The notes under the pieces were generated by a model. It was not told the DNA's origin, made no database searches, and saw only the letters and a program-made list of their open reading frames with translations. Position numbers and translations under genes: made by a program. A stretch of 64,000 nt of DNA from Xenorhabdus lircayensis (lineage in GTDB: Bacteria; Pseudomonadota; Gammaproteobacteria; Enterobacterales; Enterobacteriaceae). Numbering within the stretch: the stretch's first letter is position 1; each line of letters starts with the position of its first letter. Of this stretch, positions 1-11,031 are shown piece after piece. The stretch covers positions 100,450 to 164,449 of the forward strand of contig NZ_JACOII010000037.1 of the NCBI RefSeq assembly GCF_016306625.1, in the 5' to 3' direction.

Positions 1-828
1 CGTAAAGACGTGAACCCAGACGAAGCAGTTGCTATGGGTGCTGCGGTTCAGGGCGGTGTACTGGCAGGTGACGTGAAAGACGTTCTGCTGCTGGACGTAA
101 CTCCACTGTCTCTGGGTATCGAAACCATGGGCGGCGTGATGACTTCCCTGATCACTAAGAACACCACTATCCCCACCAAACATAGCCAAGTGTTCTCTAC
201 AGCGGAAGACAACCAGTCCGCAGTAACCATCCACGTACTACAGGGTGAGCGTAAGCGTTCCAACGATAACAAATCTCTGGGTCAGTTCAACCTGGATGGC
301 ATTCAGCCAGCAATGCGCGGCACGCCACAGATCGAAGTAACTTTCGACATTGATGCTGACGGTATCCTGCACGTTTCTGCGAAGGACAAAAACTCTGGTC
401 GTGAGCAGAACATCACCATCAAGGCTTCTTCTGGTCTGAACGAAGAAGAAATCCAACAGATGGTACGCGATGCAGAAGCAAACGCAGAATCTGACCGTAA
501 GTTTGAAGAGCTGGTTCAGATCCGTAACCAAGCTGACCAACTGATTCACGGTACTCGTAAACAAGTTGAAGAAGCTGGCGACAAACTGACTGCGGACGAA
601 AAAGCGGCAATCGAAAAAGCGACTGCGGAACTGGAAACGGCTGCGAAAAACGAAGACAAAGCTGAAGTCGAAGCGAAGATTCAGGCTCTGGTTGAAGCTT
701 CCAAGAAACTTCTGGAAATCGCACAGCAACAAGCTCAGGCTGGTGCTACTGACGCGGGCGCAAGCAACACGAAAAAAGAAGACGACGCTGTAGACGCTGA
801 ATTCGAAGAAGTTAAAGACAAAAAATAA
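1..828 (+). CDS. dnaK: Chaperone DnaK (Hsp70), C-terminal part, truncated by the window edge
   Basis: About 275 C-terminal residues of DnaK, open at the left edge. They cover the end of the nucleotide-binding domain ([19 protein letters not shown]), the interdomain linker region ([13 protein letters not shown]), the substrate-binding beta domain and the helical lid. The protein ends in the conserved acidic tail [11 protein letters not shown] that binds co-chaperones. DnaK is a cytoplasmic ATP-driven chaperone that works with DnaJ and GrpE. dnaJ follows 104 bases downstream, the usual heat-shock operon order; the sigma-32 promoter would lie outside the window. The family assignment is certain; only the 5' end is missing. 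Confidence 0.98.
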   Translation, partial: RKDVNPDEAVAMGAAVQGGVLAGDVKDVLLLDVTPLSLGIETMGGVMTSLITKNTTIPTKHSQVFSTAEDNQSAVTIHVLQGERKRSNDNKSLGQFNLDGIQPAMRGTPQIEVTFDIDADGILHVSAKDKNSGREQNITIKASSGLNEEEIQQMVRDAEANAESDRKFEELVQIRNQADQLIHGTRKQVEEAGDKLTADEKAAIEKATAELETAAKNEDKAEVEAKIQALVEASKKLLEIAQQQAQAGATDAGASNTKKEDDAVDAEFEEVKDKK

Positions 829-844
829 TAGCCCTTAGCGGGCA

Positions 845-906
845 AAGTAACAGGGCGCCTGTTACTTGTTAACTAGCACGGGCGTTGAGGTAACTCTACG
901 CCCGTG
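845..906 (+). other. dnaK-dnaJ intercistronic double stem-loop
   Basis: Two perfect hairpins lie in tandem. The first pairs AAGTAACAGG (845-854) with CCTGTTACTT (858-867). The second pairs CACGGGCG (877-884) with CGCCCGTG (899-906). Neither has a T-tract, so they look like mRNA processing or stability structures rather than a terminator. They could set the lower output of dnaJ relative to dnaK, but this role is inferred. Confidence 0.5.
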
Positions 907-932
907 TGTGCGTGTTAAGGGTAAACAATACG

Positions 933-2069
933 ATGGCAAAAAAAGATTATTACGAAGTTTTGGGAGTCTCCAAAACCACAGACGAAAAAGAGATAAAAAA
1001 GGCCTATAAGCGGCTGGCAATGAAATATCACCCTGACCGTAATCAGGGCGATAAAGAAGCAGAAAGCAAATTCAAAGAAATTAAAGAAGCATATGAGATC
1101 CTGACGGACTCCCAGAAACGCGCCGCTTATGACCAATATGGTCATGCTGCCTTTGAACAGGGTGGCATGGGCGGTGGTGCAGGTGGTTTCGGTGGCGGAG
1201 CTGAGTTTAGCGATATCTTTGGTGACGTTTTCGGAGATATTTTCGGTGGTGGCCGTCGTCAGCAGCGCGCTAGCCGTGGCTCAGACCTGCGTTACAATAT
1301 GGAACTGACACTGGAAGAAGCTGTCCGTGGTGTCACCAAAGAAATCCGCATTCCGACACTGGAATCCTGTGACAGCTGTCATGGCAGCGGAGCGAAATCG
1401 GGCACCAGCCCGGAAACCTGCCCGACCTGTCACGGCGCAGGGCAAGTACAAATGCGCCAAGGGTTCTTCGCGGTTCAGCAGCCTTGTCCTCAGTGTCATG
1501 GTCGCGGAAAAATCATCAAAAATCCTTGCGGTAAATGTCATGGACATGGTCGCATTGAAAAATACAAAACCCTGTCTGTTAAAATTCCGGCAGGCGTCGA
1601 TACCGGCGATCGCATTCGTTTGAGTGGCGAAGGTGAAGCAGGTGAACATGGCGCACCAGCCGGTGATTTGTACGTACAGGTTCAGGTCAAGGCTCACCAT
1701 ATCTTCGAGCGCGATGGTAGCAACCTCTATTGTGAAGTACCGATCAACTTCGCGACTGCGGCATTGGGTGGCGAAATTGAAGTCCCTACCCTTGATGGTC
1801 GTGTCAGCCTGAAAATTCCTGCTGAAACTCAGACTGCCAAGCTGTTCCGCATGAAAGGCAAAGGTGTTAAATCCGTCCGCGGTGGCGCACAAGGTGACTT
1901 GCTGTGCCGTGTTGTCGTAGAAACACCAGTTAAGCTGAACGAAGAACAGAAAGAGCTGATGCGTAAACTGGGCGAATCTTTTGGCGGAAAAAGTGGTGAA
2001 ACCAATAGCCCTCGTTCCAAAAGCTTCCTCGATGGCGTGAAGAAATTTTTTGATGATTTGACAAAGTAA
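933..2069 (+). CDS. dnaJ: Co-chaperone DnaJ (Hsp40)
   Basis: A 378-residue type I Hsp40, close to the 376 of E. coli. It has an N-terminal J domain with HPD at residues 33-35, then a Gly/Phe-rich segment (about 76-107). A zinc domain with four CxxCxGxG repeats starts at Cys146, 163, 185 and 199, and the C-terminal substrate-binding domains follow. DnaJ delivers clients to DnaK and stimulates its ATPase. The frame is open upstream, but the ATG at 933 ([11 protein letters not shown]) preceded by a TAAGGG ribosome site matches the family start. It is the second gene of the dnaKJ operon. Confidence 0.97.
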   Translation: MAKKDYYEVLGVSKTTDEKEIKKAYKRLAMKYHPDRNQGDKEAESKFKEIKEAYEILTDSQKRAAYDQYGHAAFEQGGMGGGAGGFGGGAEFSDIFGDVFGDIFGGGRRQQRASRGSDLRYNMELTLEEAVRGVTKEIRIPTLESCDSCHGSGAKSGTSPETCPTCHGAGQVQMRQGFFAVQQPCPQCHGRGKIIKNPCGKCHGHGRIEKYKTLSVKIPAGVDTGDRIRLSGEGEAGEHGAPAGDLYVQVQVKAHHIFERDGSNLYCEVPINFATAALGGEIEVPTLDGRVSLKIPAETQTAKLFRMKGKGVKSVRGGAQGDLLCRVVVETPVKLNEEQKELMRKLGESFGGKSGETNSPRSKSFLDGVKKFFDDLTK

Positions 2070-2098
2070 TTTAATACCTTAGTGAAATCTTTTTTAAT

Positions 2099-2145
2099 AA
2101 TCCCTACTTATTATCAATTAATTAGAAGGATAATAAGGAGGGATT
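2099..2145 (+). terminator. Probable terminator after dnaJ
   Basis: A long stem: AATCCCT then CTTATTATC (2099-2115) pairs with GATAATAAG then AGGGATT (2129-2145). The stem is flanked by T-rich sequence on both sides (TTTTTT just before, ATTTT after). It probably ends dnaKJ and insulates the AT-rich insert that follows. The tail is not a clean U-run, so this is moderately supported. Confidence 0.5.
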
Positions 2146-2336
2146 TATTAATTTTACCCTCAATTTTGTGTCCTTTCAGGTAACACTAACATCCCCAATT
2201 CTCTGATTGAAGTCTTGCTAAAAATAGAGCAGACTGTCTTGCATGGTAATAATGATATTATGACTCCTTTCTCACACCACACTAACATTACATAAATTTC
2301 ACAGTTCTAATTATAAACTATTATGAGGTTAGAATT

Positions 2337-3083
2337 ATGATTGAAAGTATTTCACAAGATGCAATAAAACATTCACGGAATATTTTCCGTGGTAAAACAA
2401 CGAATAAAATTTATCGTGATCTCACAAAGCTAAGTGTAGATAAAAGAGCAATGCATACACCAGACAATATTATATTAAGGGAAGATAAACATGATGAATT
2501 TTTAGATCAATTTCGTGAAATAGAGCATCCCACTGATAAATATCGACATTCCTTATATAAATCGAATTCTGGTGAAGAATTAATTGGAAACTGTGGTGAA
2601 TTAACGATAGCGGCATTCAACTACTTAGCTATATATCGATATAATGATATTTTAAGATGGTTTAGGATGTATGGTAGATGGGATAGAAGTAACATAATGA
2701 AACCCGTTTATATACTGTTTCTGATGTTTAATGATCCTTACGATCATTGTATTTCTGTTATTACTCATCCTGAACACACTCCGCATATACCCACGATAAA
2801 TAAGCCATACAGAATACTCCCCGATAATTCTTGGGTATGTGATCCGTGGGCTAATATAGCTTGTTCATCTGAAACATATAATACCAGATGGCAAAATAAA
2901 ATGCAGAAATGGGATGAAAAAGGAAAAACAACATCTATCTATCAACCGGATCAGGAGCTGGATGATAATATGCATTATCCATCACCATTAAAAAAGAATA
3001 ACTATAATGCCATAACCAATAGTATAAAAACAGTGAAATATATGGCAGTGATACAATCAGATGGAAAGGTGAAGATAACATAG
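2337..3083 (+). CDS. Unrecognised protein with a possible Cys-His-Asp (papain/transglutaminase-like) triad
   Basis: I do not recognise this 248-residue protein. It starts at an ATG with GAGG nine bases upstream. It has no signal peptide and no membrane segment. The centre carries GNCGELT (Cys86 followed by Glu88), then DPYDHCISV (His137) and WVCDPWAN (Asp169 just before Trp171). A Cys-x-Glu, then His about 50 residues later, then an Asp before an aromatic about 30 residues later is the order seen in papain-fold and transglutaminase-like hydrolases, including some secreted deamidases and effectors. That link is inference from motif order only. The gene is AT-rich, stands alone between dnaJ and nhaA, and looks recently acquired. 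A role as an effector or toxin is a guess. Confidence 0.6.
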   Translation: MIESISQDAIKHSRNIFRGKTTNKIYRDLTKLSVDKRAMHTPDNIILREDKHDEFLDQFREIEHPTDKYRHSLYKSNSGEELIGNCGELTIAAFNYLAIYRYNDILRWFRMYGRWDRSNIMKPVYILFLMFNDPYDHCISVITHPEHTPHIPTINKPYRILPDNSWVCDPWANIACSSETYNTRWQNKMQKWDEKGKTTSIYQPDQELDDNMHYPSPLKKNNYNAITNSIKTVKYMAVIQSDGKVKIT

Positions 3084-3122
3084 TAATATTGAAGTATCAT
3101 ACATTATTTCCCCAACAGAATA

Positions 3123-3968
3123 TTACCCTAATTTCGTACCAATAACCCCTAACACAATCACAACACACGCCAATAATCGCATTTTACTAAAAGGCTCTCG
3201 CAAAATAACAACTGACAATAACATCGCAAATAACACGCTGGTTTCACGCAATGTAGCAACCAGCACGATGGGCGCATGGCTCAGTGCCCAAATAACAATG
3301 CCATAGCTTAAAAATTGCATTAGCCCGTCTAAAAATCCCTGTTTCCAATATTGGCGAATATTTTTTCCGGCAGTATTTCGATACTTAAAATACATAATCA
3401 CGCCCATTACCCATCCATTAATCGCAAACAGCCAAAAAATATAAGTTAACGCATTATCGCTGACACGAGAGCCTGCACCATCAGACAAGGTATAACAGGC
3501 AATAAATACCGATGTTGTGATTGCCATAATCAATGTTTTGCGATCCAGCCGAATGGATTTTTTTCCATGTAGAAAAGCAATCAAAATAATCCCAGCAATA
3601 ATTAATCCCACTCCCAGAATTGCGAAAGGCGGCAACATTTCCTGCAAAATTAACCAACTTAATAAAGCAGTGATTAATGGCGCACATCCTCTGGCAATCG
3701 GATACACCTGACTTAAGTCTCCCGTAGCGTATGAGCGGCTTAAAAACAGACAATAACCTGTATGCAAAATAGCGGATAATATTAACCACGGCAGAGAGGA
3801 AAAAGTTGGTAACCCAACCCAGAATAATCCTGAAGTTGAAATCACTCCGGCAAAAAAGACGATAATCGAAATACCCAAGAACCGATCAGCACTAATTTTT
3901 ACTAAAGCATTCCAACTCGCATGCAACAGAGCTGCACCAAGAACAGACAAGAAAATTAAGGCCGTCAC
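3123..3968 (-). CDS. EamA/DMT-family permease
   Basis: A 281-residue, very hydrophobic inner-membrane protein with about ten predicted membrane spans. It is arranged as two homologous halves, typical of the drug/metabolite transporter superfamily. The N-half carries LLHASWNALVKI and the motif region SQVYPIARGCAPLITALLSW; the C-half ends ACVVIVLGVIGTKLG. The start is GTG at 3968. Members of this family export amino acids, metabolites or drugs, and the substrate cannot be told from sequence. It is convergent with the unrecognised gene at 2337 and divergent from nhaA. Together those two genes form an insert in a region that otherwise follows the enterobacterial core order. Confidence 0.85.
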   Translation of the reverse strand: MTALIFLSVLGAALLHASWNALVKISADRFLGISIIVFFAGVISTSGLFWVGLPTFSSLPWLILSAILHTGYCLFLSRSYATGDLSQVYPIARGCAPLITALLSWLILQEMLPPFAILGVGLIIAGIILIAFLHGKKSIRLDRKTLIMAITTSVFIACYTLSDGAGSRVSDNALTYIFWLFAINGWVMGVIMYFKYRNTAGKNIRQYWKQGFLDGLMQFLSYGIVIWALSHAPIVLVATLRETSVLFAMLLSVVILREPFSKMRLLACVVIVLGVIGTKLG

Positions 3969-4172
3969 AAGATATTCTACTCATATCGTCAGGGAATTGG
4001 TTATAAAATAACCTTCTGTTATGCAATGCAATTTATCAATATCTCAACATATTTTCTTTCAAAATGAAATAATTCGGAAATAACGATAAAAATAGCACAT
4101 ATAACCTGCTTTTTCCGATATCATAATTGTCATAACATCAGTACTTCGATCAATCTCATAGGTTATCTATTC

Positions 4173-5342
4173 ATGACTGCAATCATTCGCCAATTCTTGA
4201 AATTGGAGGCAGCAGGAGGAATTCTCCTCATCATTGCTGCTATTATTGCGCTGGTTATGGCGAATACGCCATTGCAGGGTATTTATCATCAATTTCTCAA
4301 TCTTCCCGTTGCAGTGCAGTTCGCCGCGTTGGAAATCAATAAGCCATTATTGCTATGGATAAATGACGGATTAATGGCCGTGTTTTTCCTGATTGTCGGA
4401 CTGGAAGTAAAACGTGAACTCATGGAAGGTTCACTTGCTGGCCGTGACAAAGCAGTTTTTCCAGCCATTGCTGCACTTGGTGGGATGCTGGCTCCTGCAC
4501 TGGTCTATTTACTGTTTAATGGCAGCGATGATATCACTCGGCAAGGTTGGGCAATTCCCGCTGCGACAGATATCGCCTTTGCGCTTGGGGTCATGGCGTT
4601 GTTGGGAAGGCGTGTTCCCACCGCATTAAAAGTATTTTTGCTTGCGTTGGCGATTATTGATGACTTAGGTGTGATCATTATTATTGCTTTGTTTTATACC
4701 AAGAGCGTTTCTTTGGAAGCACTTGGGCTCGCTGCTGCCATGATCGCGCTTCTGGCCTGGATGAACTGGAGAGGAATAGCCAAAACATCCGCTTATCTGG
4801 TTGTCGGTGTTGTTTTGTGGATTTGTATCTTGAAATCGGGTGTTCATGCCACATTAGCTGGCGTTATCGTTGGATTCTTGATCCCTCTGCGTAACAAAAA
4901 AGGTGATTCACCTTCCGAAACACTGGAGCATGAATTGCATCCGTGGGTAGCGTATTTAATTCTGCCACTGTTTGCTTTTGCCAATGCCGGCGTTTCATTA
5001 CAGGGCGTCACATTGGATGGCTTAACAGGCATGCTGCCCGTAGGAATTGCACTTGGTCTGTTTATTGGCAAACCATTAGGTATTTTCTTATTTAGCTGGA
5101 TTTCAGTAAAACTGGGAGTCGCCAGATTACCGGAAAAAATTGGCATGAGACAAATTTTCGCCGTTTCGGTACTGTGTGGGATCGGTTTTACTATGTCTAT
5201 CTTTATTTCTGGTCTGGCATTTGAAGGTCTAAATGATGCCTTCAGTACCTACTCCCGCTTGGGCATATTGATGGGTTCTACAACTTCGGCTGTGGTTGGT
5301 TATGGATTATTGAACATACTATTACCGAAGAGAAAAACGTAG
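4173..5342 (+). CDS. nhaA: Na+/H+ antiporter NhaA
   Basis: A 389-residue inner-membrane antiporter (E. coli 388) that expels Na+ or Li+ in exchange for protons and sets pH and salt tolerance. The ion-binding pair Asp163-Asp164 is present in ALAIIDDLG, as is Asp133 in [10 protein letters not shown]. The N-terminal [13 protein letters not shown] and the [19 protein letters not shown] helix are family signatures. The upstream spacer (3969-4172) is shared with the divergent EamA gene and should hold the promoter. nhaR, its usual LysR activator, follows 213 bases downstream. Confidence 0.97.
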   Translation: MTAIIRQFLKLEAAGGILLIIAAIIALVMANTPLQGIYHQFLNLPVAVQFAALEINKPLLLWINDGLMAVFFLIVGLEVKRELMEGSLAGRDKAVFPAIAALGGMLAPALVYLLFNGSDDITRQGWAIPAATDIAFALGVMALLGRRVPTALKVFLLALAIIDDLGVIIIIALFYTKSVSLEALGLAAAMIALLAWMNWRGIAKTSAYLVVGVVLWICILKSGVHATLAGVIVGFLIPLRNKKGDSPSETLEHELHPWVAYLILPLFAFANAGVSLQGVTLDGLTGMLPVGIALGLFIGKPLGIFLFSWISVKLGVARLPEKIGMRQIFAVSVLCGIGFTMSIFISGLAFEGLNDAFSTYSRLGILMGSTTSAVVGYGLLNILLPKRKT

Positions 5343-5555
5343 CCAAAAGCGAATGAATAGACTAATTTAAGCGCAGAATCAGAAATAATTTCCGAATTAA
5401 TTCATCCTCTTAATATTCGCGGCACAACATTTGTCACTGCGGTGTCGCAAATATTTCATATCAATAGAAAAATAGGAGAACGCCATAATCTGGCGGCCTG
5501 AAATGTATGATCACGGCTGTTATACAGATGTGAGGCAATACACAAGGACAAATAT

Positions 5556-6482
5556 ATGCGGGTTTCACATTTAAATTTTAACCACCTCTATTATTTTTGG
5601 CATGTTTGCAAGGAAGGCTCTGTTGTAGGTGCAGCAGAAGCGCTATACCTGACACCACAAACCATTACGGGGCAAATTAAGGCGTTGGAAGAACGTCTGG
5701 GCGGGAAATTATTCAAGCGTCAAGGAAGAGGTTTGGTACCCTCTGAGCTGGGGCAATTGATTTTCCGTTATGCGGATAAAATGTTTACGCTTAGTCAGGA
5801 AATGCTGGATATCGTCACTTACAGCCGAGAATCAAACCTGCTGTTTGATGTCGGTGTCGCTGATGCACTATCCAAGCGTTTAGTCAGCAAAGTGCTGGAA
5901 ACCACCGTAGTGGAACATGAAAAAATCCACTTGCGTTGTTTTGAATCGACCCATGAAATGCTGCTTGAGCAACTCAGTCAGCATAAGCTGGATATGATCC
6001 TATCAGATTGTCCGGTAGATTCGTCTCAACAGGAAGGGTTGTTCTCAGTGAAGTTGGGTGAGTGCAATATCAGTTTTTACTGTCGCCAGCCCATCCCAGA
6101 AAAACCGTTTCCAGCATGTTTGGAAGAACGCCGTTTGCTGATCCCGGGTCGCCGTTCCATGCTGGGCAGGAAGCTTCTGACATGGATACGCAATAAGAAC
6201 CTTCAGGTAGAAGTACTGGGGGAATTTGATGATGCTGCATTGATGAAAGCATTTGGTATGTATCACAATGCGATTTTCATAGCGCCTTCGTTCTATGCCA
6301 ATGATATTTTTGCTGATAGCGATATTGTTGAGATAGGCCGATTGGATGCCGTACAGGAAGAGTATTATGTCATCTTTGCAGAACGCATGATCCAGCATCC
6401 GGCAGTTCAGCGAGTATGCAACAAGGATTTCTCTGCTTTATTCAGTGCCCCACCCAAAAGCAGCCCTAAAAAATTCCGTTAG
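5556..6482 (+). CDS. nhaR: LysR-family activator NhaR
   Basis: A 308-residue LysR-type regulator (E. coli 301) with an N-terminal winged helix-turn-helix (residues about 6-65: [40 protein letters not shown]) and a C-terminal effector domain. NhaR senses Na+ and activates nhaA. The segment from [19 protein letters not shown] through [20 protein letters not shown] is nearly identical to the E. coli protein. An AAGGA site precedes the ATG. The 213-base spacer from nhaA holds a small hairpin (CGCCA...TGGCG near 5480) and probably its own promoter. Confidence 0.96.
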   Translation: MRVSHLNFNHLYYFWHVCKEGSVVGAAEALYLTPQTITGQIKALEERLGGKLFKRQGRGLVPSELGQLIFRYADKMFTLSQEMLDIVTYSRESNLLFDVGVADALSKRLVSKVLETTVVEHEKIHLRCFESTHEMLLEQLSQHKLDMILSDCPVDSSQQEGLFSVKLGECNISFYCRQPIPEKPFPACLEERRLLIPGRRSMLGRKLLTWIRNKNLQVEVLGEFDDAALMKAFGMYHNAIFIAPSFYANDIFADSDIVEIGRLDAVQEEYYVIFAERMIQHPAVQRVCNKDFSALFSAPPKSSPKKFR

Positions 6483-6515
6483 ACCTATTCCCTATACGTT
6501 AAAACTGACAGATAC

Positions 6516-6544
6516 AAAAAAACCGGCTTAAAGCCGGTTTTTTT
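6516..6544. terminator. Bidirectional terminator between nhaR and rpsT
   Basis: A stem of CCGGC (6523-6527) and GCCGG (6533-6537) is extended by A-run/T-run pairing on both sides. It gives a U-tract in both directions and serves the convergent nhaR (+) and rpsT (-) genes. Confidence 0.9.
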
Positions 6545-6565
6545 CAGCATAACCAAAACAAATAA

Positions 6566-6826
6566 TTACATTGCTTTGATTTGCGCTGCCAGAGCAGATT
6601 TATGACGTGCTGCTTTGTTCTTGTGGATCAGACCCTTGCAGGCGTGACGATCAACAATTGGTTGCATGTCATTGAATGCTTTCTGTGCAGCTTCTTTATC
6701 GCCAGAAGCGATAGCCATGTATACTTTCTTGATAAAAGTACGCACCATAGAACGACGGCTTGCGTTGTGCTGACGACGTTTCTCAGACTGTACGGCGCGT
6801 TTCTTAGCTGATTTGATATTAGCCAA
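6566..6826 (-). CDS. rpsT: 30S ribosomal protein S20
   Basis: An 86-residue, Lys/Arg-rich primary 16S rRNA-binding protein (E. coli 87). It begins [19 protein letters not shown] and contains the conserved NEMQPIVDR-like segment [20 protein letters not shown]. The start codon is TTG (6826-6824), as in E. coli, where the weak UUG start is part of translational autoregulation. GGAG lies about eight bases upstream. It is a single gene in its usual place opposite ribF. Confidence 0.97.
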   Translation of the reverse strand: MANIKSAKKRAVQSEKRRQHNASRRSMVRTFIKKVYMAIASGDKEAAQKAFNDMQPIVDRHACKGLIHKNKAARHKSALAAQIKAM

Positions 6827-6874
6827 GGTCCAACTCCCAAATATATTCTATCGAGGACAATTCAAAGGCCGAGG

Positions 6875-6903
6875 AATATGCCTGTTCAGCCTTCTTTTGT
6901 CAA
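6875..6903 (-). promoter_or_regulatory. rpsT promoter
   Basis: On the minus strand TTGACA (6903-6898) is followed after 17 bases by CATATT (6880-6875). The segment just after it also resembles the E. coli rpsT leader as I remember it. The wider 6827-7186 spacer also holds a direct repeat of TGTTTACGTTG near 6939-6965 and the ribF promoter. Confidence 0.65.
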
Positions 6904-7128
6904 TGGATTTGTGCAAATAAGCGCCGCTGTACGACGACGCTGTTTACGTTGTTGTTTACGTTGTGATGGGGCAGGATTTTATCAGCTTACTGAAAGGGAA
7001 TACAGTCTTTCGCAATAAAAAACTGCATGAATCACAGAGAAATGCGATAAATTAAATATTTTTCGGGCATCTAGCCTATTTTTATTGTATGAATCAGGTT
7101 ATTAATTAAAACCCTTTGTGATCGTGGG

Positions 7129-7157
7129 TTAACCTTGTGCGTTGTACAAGGTATAAT
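7129..7157 (+). promoter_or_regulatory. Promoter for the ribF-ileS-lspA group
   Basis: TTAACC (7129-7134), a 17-base spacer and a perfect TATAAT (7152-7157) lie 30 bases before the ribF ATG. Confidence 0.55.
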
Positions 7158-7186
7158 CCTACAATTTTCACGGTATTGAGCCAGCT

Positions 7187-8131
7187 ATGGAGCTAATTCG
7201 CGGTATACACAATATCCGGGCGCGTCACCATGGTTGCGTGCTGACGATTGGTAATTTTGATGGTGTCCATCGCGGGCATCAGGCTTTATTAAAACACTTG
7301 AAGCAAGAAGGGTTGCGTCTCGGGTTACCGACGATGGTCATGATTTTCGAACCGCAGCCTCTGGAAGTTTTTGTTACAAATAAAGCGCCAGCCCGTCTGA
7401 CAAGGCTGAGAGATAAAATAAAATATCTAGCTCAAAATGGGGTTGATTATCTGTTGTGTGTGAAATTTGACAAACATTTTGCAGCCAACTCACCTGAAGC
7501 CTTTGTTTCACAGTTGCTCGTTGAAAAACTGGGTGTTAAGTTCCTGGCAATAGGAGATGATTTCCGCTTTGGCAAAAATCGCCTCGGAGATTTCCATTAT
7601 TTGCAGCAGGCAGGTAAACAATACAATTTTGATGTCGCCAGCACAGACAGTTTTTGTGACAGCGGTCTTCGGATCAGCAGTACAGCTATTCGGCAGGCAC
7701 TGCAAAGTGATGATCTGGCCTTGGCCGAAACATTACTGGGGCACCCATACAGCATAAGTGGCAGAGTCGTTCACGGTAACCAATTGGGACGCACCATCGG
7801 GTTTCCCACAGCTAATTTACCGTTGAAACGTCTGGTTACACCTGTTAAGGGCGTTTATGCTGTTGAAGTCCATGGATTGGGAGATAACCCTTTACCGGGT
7901 GTTGCAAATATAGGTAATCGCCCCACTGTTGCTGGTCAGGGCCAGCAACTTGAAGTGCATTTGATTGATACCCAAATGGATCTGTATGGGCATCATATCA
8001 ATGTAGTATTACGCAAAAAATTGCGTGATGAGCAGCGATTTGCTTCGCTTGATGCGCTTAAACAGCAAATCGCAAATGATGTGGTTGCTGCGAGAGACTA
8101 TCTCTTGCAGCGATCCGAGTCATGTATCTGA
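7187..8131 (+). CDS. ribF: Bifunctional riboflavin kinase / FAD synthetase RibF
   Basis: A 314-residue cytoplasmic enzyme that phosphorylates riboflavin to FMN and adenylylates FMN to FAD. The N-terminal nucleotidyl-transferase domain shows the HxGH-like GNFDGVHRGHQALL and the ISSTAIRQAL segment. The C-terminal flavokinase domain shows GRTIGFPTANLPL and GVYAVEV. It precedes ileS in its conserved context. The stop codon (8129-8131) touches the first base of a palindromic intergenic repeat, so that repeat inserted right at the gene end. Confidence 0.97.
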   Translation: MELIRGIHNIRARHHGCVLTIGNFDGVHRGHQALLKHLKQEGLRLGLPTMVMIFEPQPLEVFVTNKAPARLTRLRDKIKYLAQNGVDYLLCVKFDKHFAANSPEAFVSQLLVEKLGVKFLAIGDDFRFGKNRLGDFHYLQQAGKQYNFDVASTDSFCDSGLRISSTAIRQALQSDDLALAETLLGHPYSISGRVVHGNQLGRTIGFPTANLPLKRLVTPVKGVYAVEVHGLGDNPLPGVANIGNRPTVAGQGQQLEVHLIDTQMDLYGHHINVVLRKKLRDEQRFASLDALKQQIANDVVAARDYLLQRSESCI

Positions 8132-8190
8132 TATCCAATAGATTTCAAGTTGCCGCTAACAAAGCGGCAACTTGAAAGGTGAAGGATATA
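8131..8190 (+). repeat. Palindromic intergenic repeat, copy A
   Basis: A 60-base element starts ATATCCAATAGATTTCAAG and ends CTTGAAAGGTGAAGGATATA. Its arms pair (TTTCAAGTTGCCGC with GCGGCAACTTGAAA). It sits in the ribF-ileS spacer. It is the same family as copies B, C and D at 28453, 31265 and 49956, and lies in the opposite orientation to them. Confidence 0.85.
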
Positions 8191-8217
8191 GCGGAAAATT
8201 GGAACTGAGAATCTATA

Positions 8218-11031
8218 ATGAGTGACTACAAAGACACCCTGAATTTACCGGAAACAGGGTTCCCCATGCGCGGGGATTTAGCCAAGCGCGAACCAGATAT
8301 GTTGAAACGTTGGTACAAAGAAGGTTTGTATCAGGCAATTAGAAAAGCAAAATCTGGCAAAAAAACGTTTATTTTGCATGATGGCCCTCCTTATGCAAAC
8401 GGCGATATTCATATTGGTCACTCAGTTAATAAAATTCTCAAAGATATTGTTATTAAGTCCAAAGGATTATCAGGCTACGATTCGCCTTATATCCCAGGTT
8501 GGGACTGCCACGGTTTACCAATTGAGCTCAAGGTCGAGCAAATTATCGGCAAGCCGGGGGAAAAATTTTCCGCCGCTGAATTCCGTGCTGAGTGCCGCAA
8601 ATATGCCATGACTCAGGTTGAAACACAGAAAGCAGGCTTCAAGCGTCTGGGTGTTCTGGGTGACTGGGATAAACCTTACCTGACGATGGACTTCAAAACT
8701 GAAGCGGACATCATTCGTGCACTGGGCCGCATTATCAAAAATGGGCATTTGCTGAAAGGCGTGAAACCGGTTCACTGGTGTACTGACTGTGGCTCCTCCC
8801 TCGCCGAAGCGGAAGTGGAATACTACGATAAAACCTCCCCTTCCATTGACGTGCGCTTCAACGCAGTTGATGCAGATGCCGTGTACGCCAAATTTGATGT
8901 ACAACCGCAAGGGCTGCCGGTTTCTCTGATCATCTGGACAACCACTCCGTGGACACTACCGGCTAACCGCGCGATCGCACTGAATACAGAAATCACCTAC
9001 CAATTGGTCAAAGTTGACAACGAGTGCCTAATTCTGGCGGCTGAATTAGTCGAACAAGTTATGCAACGTGCAGGAATCACCTCGTGGATGGTATTGAGCG
9101 ATTGCACAGGTGCCGATCTGGAACTGATGCGCTTTAATCACCCATTCATGGGCTTCGACGTTCCTGCCATTCTCGGTGATCACGTGACACTGGAAGCAGG
9201 TACGGGCGCAGTACATACCGCAGGGGGGCACGGCCCAGACGATTACGCTATCAGCTTAAAATATGGCCTTGAAATCGCCAATCCAGTTGGCCCGAATGGC
9301 TGCTATATCTCTGGTACTTGTCCTTCACTGGATGGCGTATTTGTCTTCAAGGCGAACGATATCATCGTTGAACTGCTGAAAGAAAAAGGCGCGCTGCTGA
9401 GTCTGGCAAAAATCCAGCACAGCTACCCTTGCTGCTGGCGTCACAAAAAACCCATCATTTTCCGTGCAACACCACAGTGGTTCATCAGCATGGATAAAAA
9501 TGGCCTGCGTGAACAGTCTCTGAAAGAGATCAAAGACGTTCAGTGGATCCCAGGCTGGGGGCAGGCGCGTATCGAATCAATGGTAGAAAACCGCCCGGAC
9601 TGGTGTATCTCCCGCCAGCGGACATGGGGCGTACCAATGTCTCTGTTTATTCATAAAGAGACCCAAGAGCCGCATCCACGCACCGTCGAATTGATCGAAG
9701 AAGTCGCCAAGCGCGTCGAAGCAGAGGGTATTCAGGCATGGTGGGATCTGGAAACAGCAGAACTGCTGGGTCATGAAGCCGCTGATTACGTCAAGGCTCA
9801 GGATACGCTGGATGTCTGGTTTGATTCAGGAAGTACCCACTCTTCCGTTGTAGACGCCCGTCCAGAATTCCACGGCAATTCAGCTGATATCTATCTGGAA
9901 GGCTCTGACCAGCACCGTGGTTGGTTCATGTCCTCGCTGATGCTGTCTACCGCGATCAAAGGTAAAGCCCCTTATCGTCAAGTCCTGACTCATGGTTTCA
10001 CTGTTGATGAGCAAGGACGTAAAATGTCCAAATCCATCGGCAATACCGTCAGCCCACAAGATGTAATGAACAAACTGGGCGCGGATATTCTGCGTTTGTG
10101 GGTAGCATCCACTGACTATAGCGGTGAAATCGCCGTTTCTGACGAGATCCTGAAACGTTCTGCTGATGCTTACCGCCGTATTCGCAACACCGCACGCTTC
10201 CTGCTGGCAAACCTGAATGGTTTTAACCCAGAACAGCACATGGTGAAAACAGAAGATATGGTTGTTCTGGATCGCTGGGCGGTAGGCCGTGCTCAAGCAG
10301 CACAGGCGGATATCCTCAAATACTATGACGAATATGATTTCCACTCCGTGGTTCAACGTTTGATGCAGTTCTGCTCCGTGGAAATGGGTTCATTCTATCT
10401 GGATATCATCAAAGATCGCCAGTACACCGCAAAAGGTGACAGCCTTGCACGCCGTAGCTGCCAGACTGCGTTGTTCCATATCGCAGAAGCGCTGGTTCGC
10501 TGGATGGCACCAATCATGTCCTTCACTGCTGATGAAGTCTGGAATGAACTGCCGGGTGAACGTGCTCAATACGTCTTTACCGAAGAGTGGTATGACGGGC
10601 TGTTTGGTCTGGCAGATGGCGAAGATATGAACGATACTTTCTGGGCTGACCTGCTGGCAGTACGGGGTGAAGTGAACAAAGTTCTAGAACAGGCCCGTGC
10701 AGATAAACATATCCGCAGTTCACTGGAAGCCGCTGTCACGCTCTATGCAGATGAAGCACTGGCAGAAAGACTCAACAAACTGTCTGACGAATTACGTTTT
10801 GTTCTGCTGACCTCTCAGACTGAAGTTGCTGCTTATGCAACAGCCGGTGACGATGCGCAGCAAAGCGAGCTTTCAGGTCTGAAAGTAGCCTTCCGTAAGG
10901 CGGATGGAGAGAAATGTCCACGTTGCTGGCACTATGCTAAAAATGTGGGCCTGGTAGCGGAACATGCAGAACTTTGCGGCCGCTGTGTGACTAACGTTGC
11001 CGGGAACGGTGAAGAGCGTAAGTTTGCCTGA
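8218..11031 (+). CDS. ileS: Isoleucine-tRNA ligase
   Basis: A 937-residue class I aminoacyl-tRNA synthetase that charges tRNA-Ile in the cytoplasm. HIGH is at residues 65-68 ([13 protein letters not shown]) and KMSKS at 602-606. Between them lie the Rossmann fold and the CP1 editing domain. The C-terminus carries the zinc cysteines CPRC (900-903) and CGRC near 920. Its length equals the E. coli enzyme within one residue. Its stop codon overlaps the lspA start (TGATG at 11029-11033), so the two are translationally coupled. Confidence 0.98.
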   Translation: MSDYKDTLNLPETGFPMRGDLAKREPDMLKRWYKEGLYQAIRKAKSGKKTFILHDGPPYANGDIHIGHSVNKILKDIVIKSKGLSGYDSPYIPGWDCHGLPIELKVEQIIGKPGEKFSAAEFRAECRKYAMTQVETQKAGFKRLGVLGDWDKPYLTMDFKTEADIIRALGRIIKNGHLLKGVKPVHWCTDCGSSLAEAEVEYYDKTSPSIDVRFNAVDADAVYAKFDVQPQGLPVSLIIWTTTPWTLPANRAIALNTEITYQLVKVDNECLILAAELVEQVMQRAGITSWMVLSDCTGADLELMRFNHPFMGFDVPAILGDHVTLEAGTGAVHTAGGHGPDDYAISLKYGLEIANPVGPNGCYISGTCPSLDGVFVFKANDIIVELLKEKGALLSLAKIQHSYPCCWRHKKPIIFRATPQWFISMDKNGLREQSLKEIKDVQWIPGWGQARIESMVENRPDWCISRQRTWGVPMSLFIHKETQEPHPRTVELIEEVAKRVEAEGIQAWWDLETAELLGHEAADYVKAQDTLDVWFDSGSTHSSVVDARPEFHGNSADIYLEGSDQHRGWFMSSLMLSTAIKGKAPYRQVLTHGFTVDEQGRKMSKSIGNTVSPQDVMNKLGADILRLWVASTDYSGEIAVSDEILKRSADAYRRIRNTARFLLANLNGFNPEQHMVKTEDMVVLDRWAVGRAQAAQADILKYYDEYDFHSVVQRLMQFCSVEMGSFYLDIIKDRQYTAKGDSLARRSCQTALFHIAEALVRWMAPIMSFTADEVWNELPGERAQYVFTEEWYDGLFGLADGEDMNDTFWADLLAVRGEVNKVLEQARADKHIRSSLEAAVTLYADEALAERLNKLSDELRFVLLTSQTEVAAYATAGDDAQQSELSGLKVAFRKADGEKCPRCWHYAKNVGLVAEHAELCGRCVTNVAGNGEERKFA

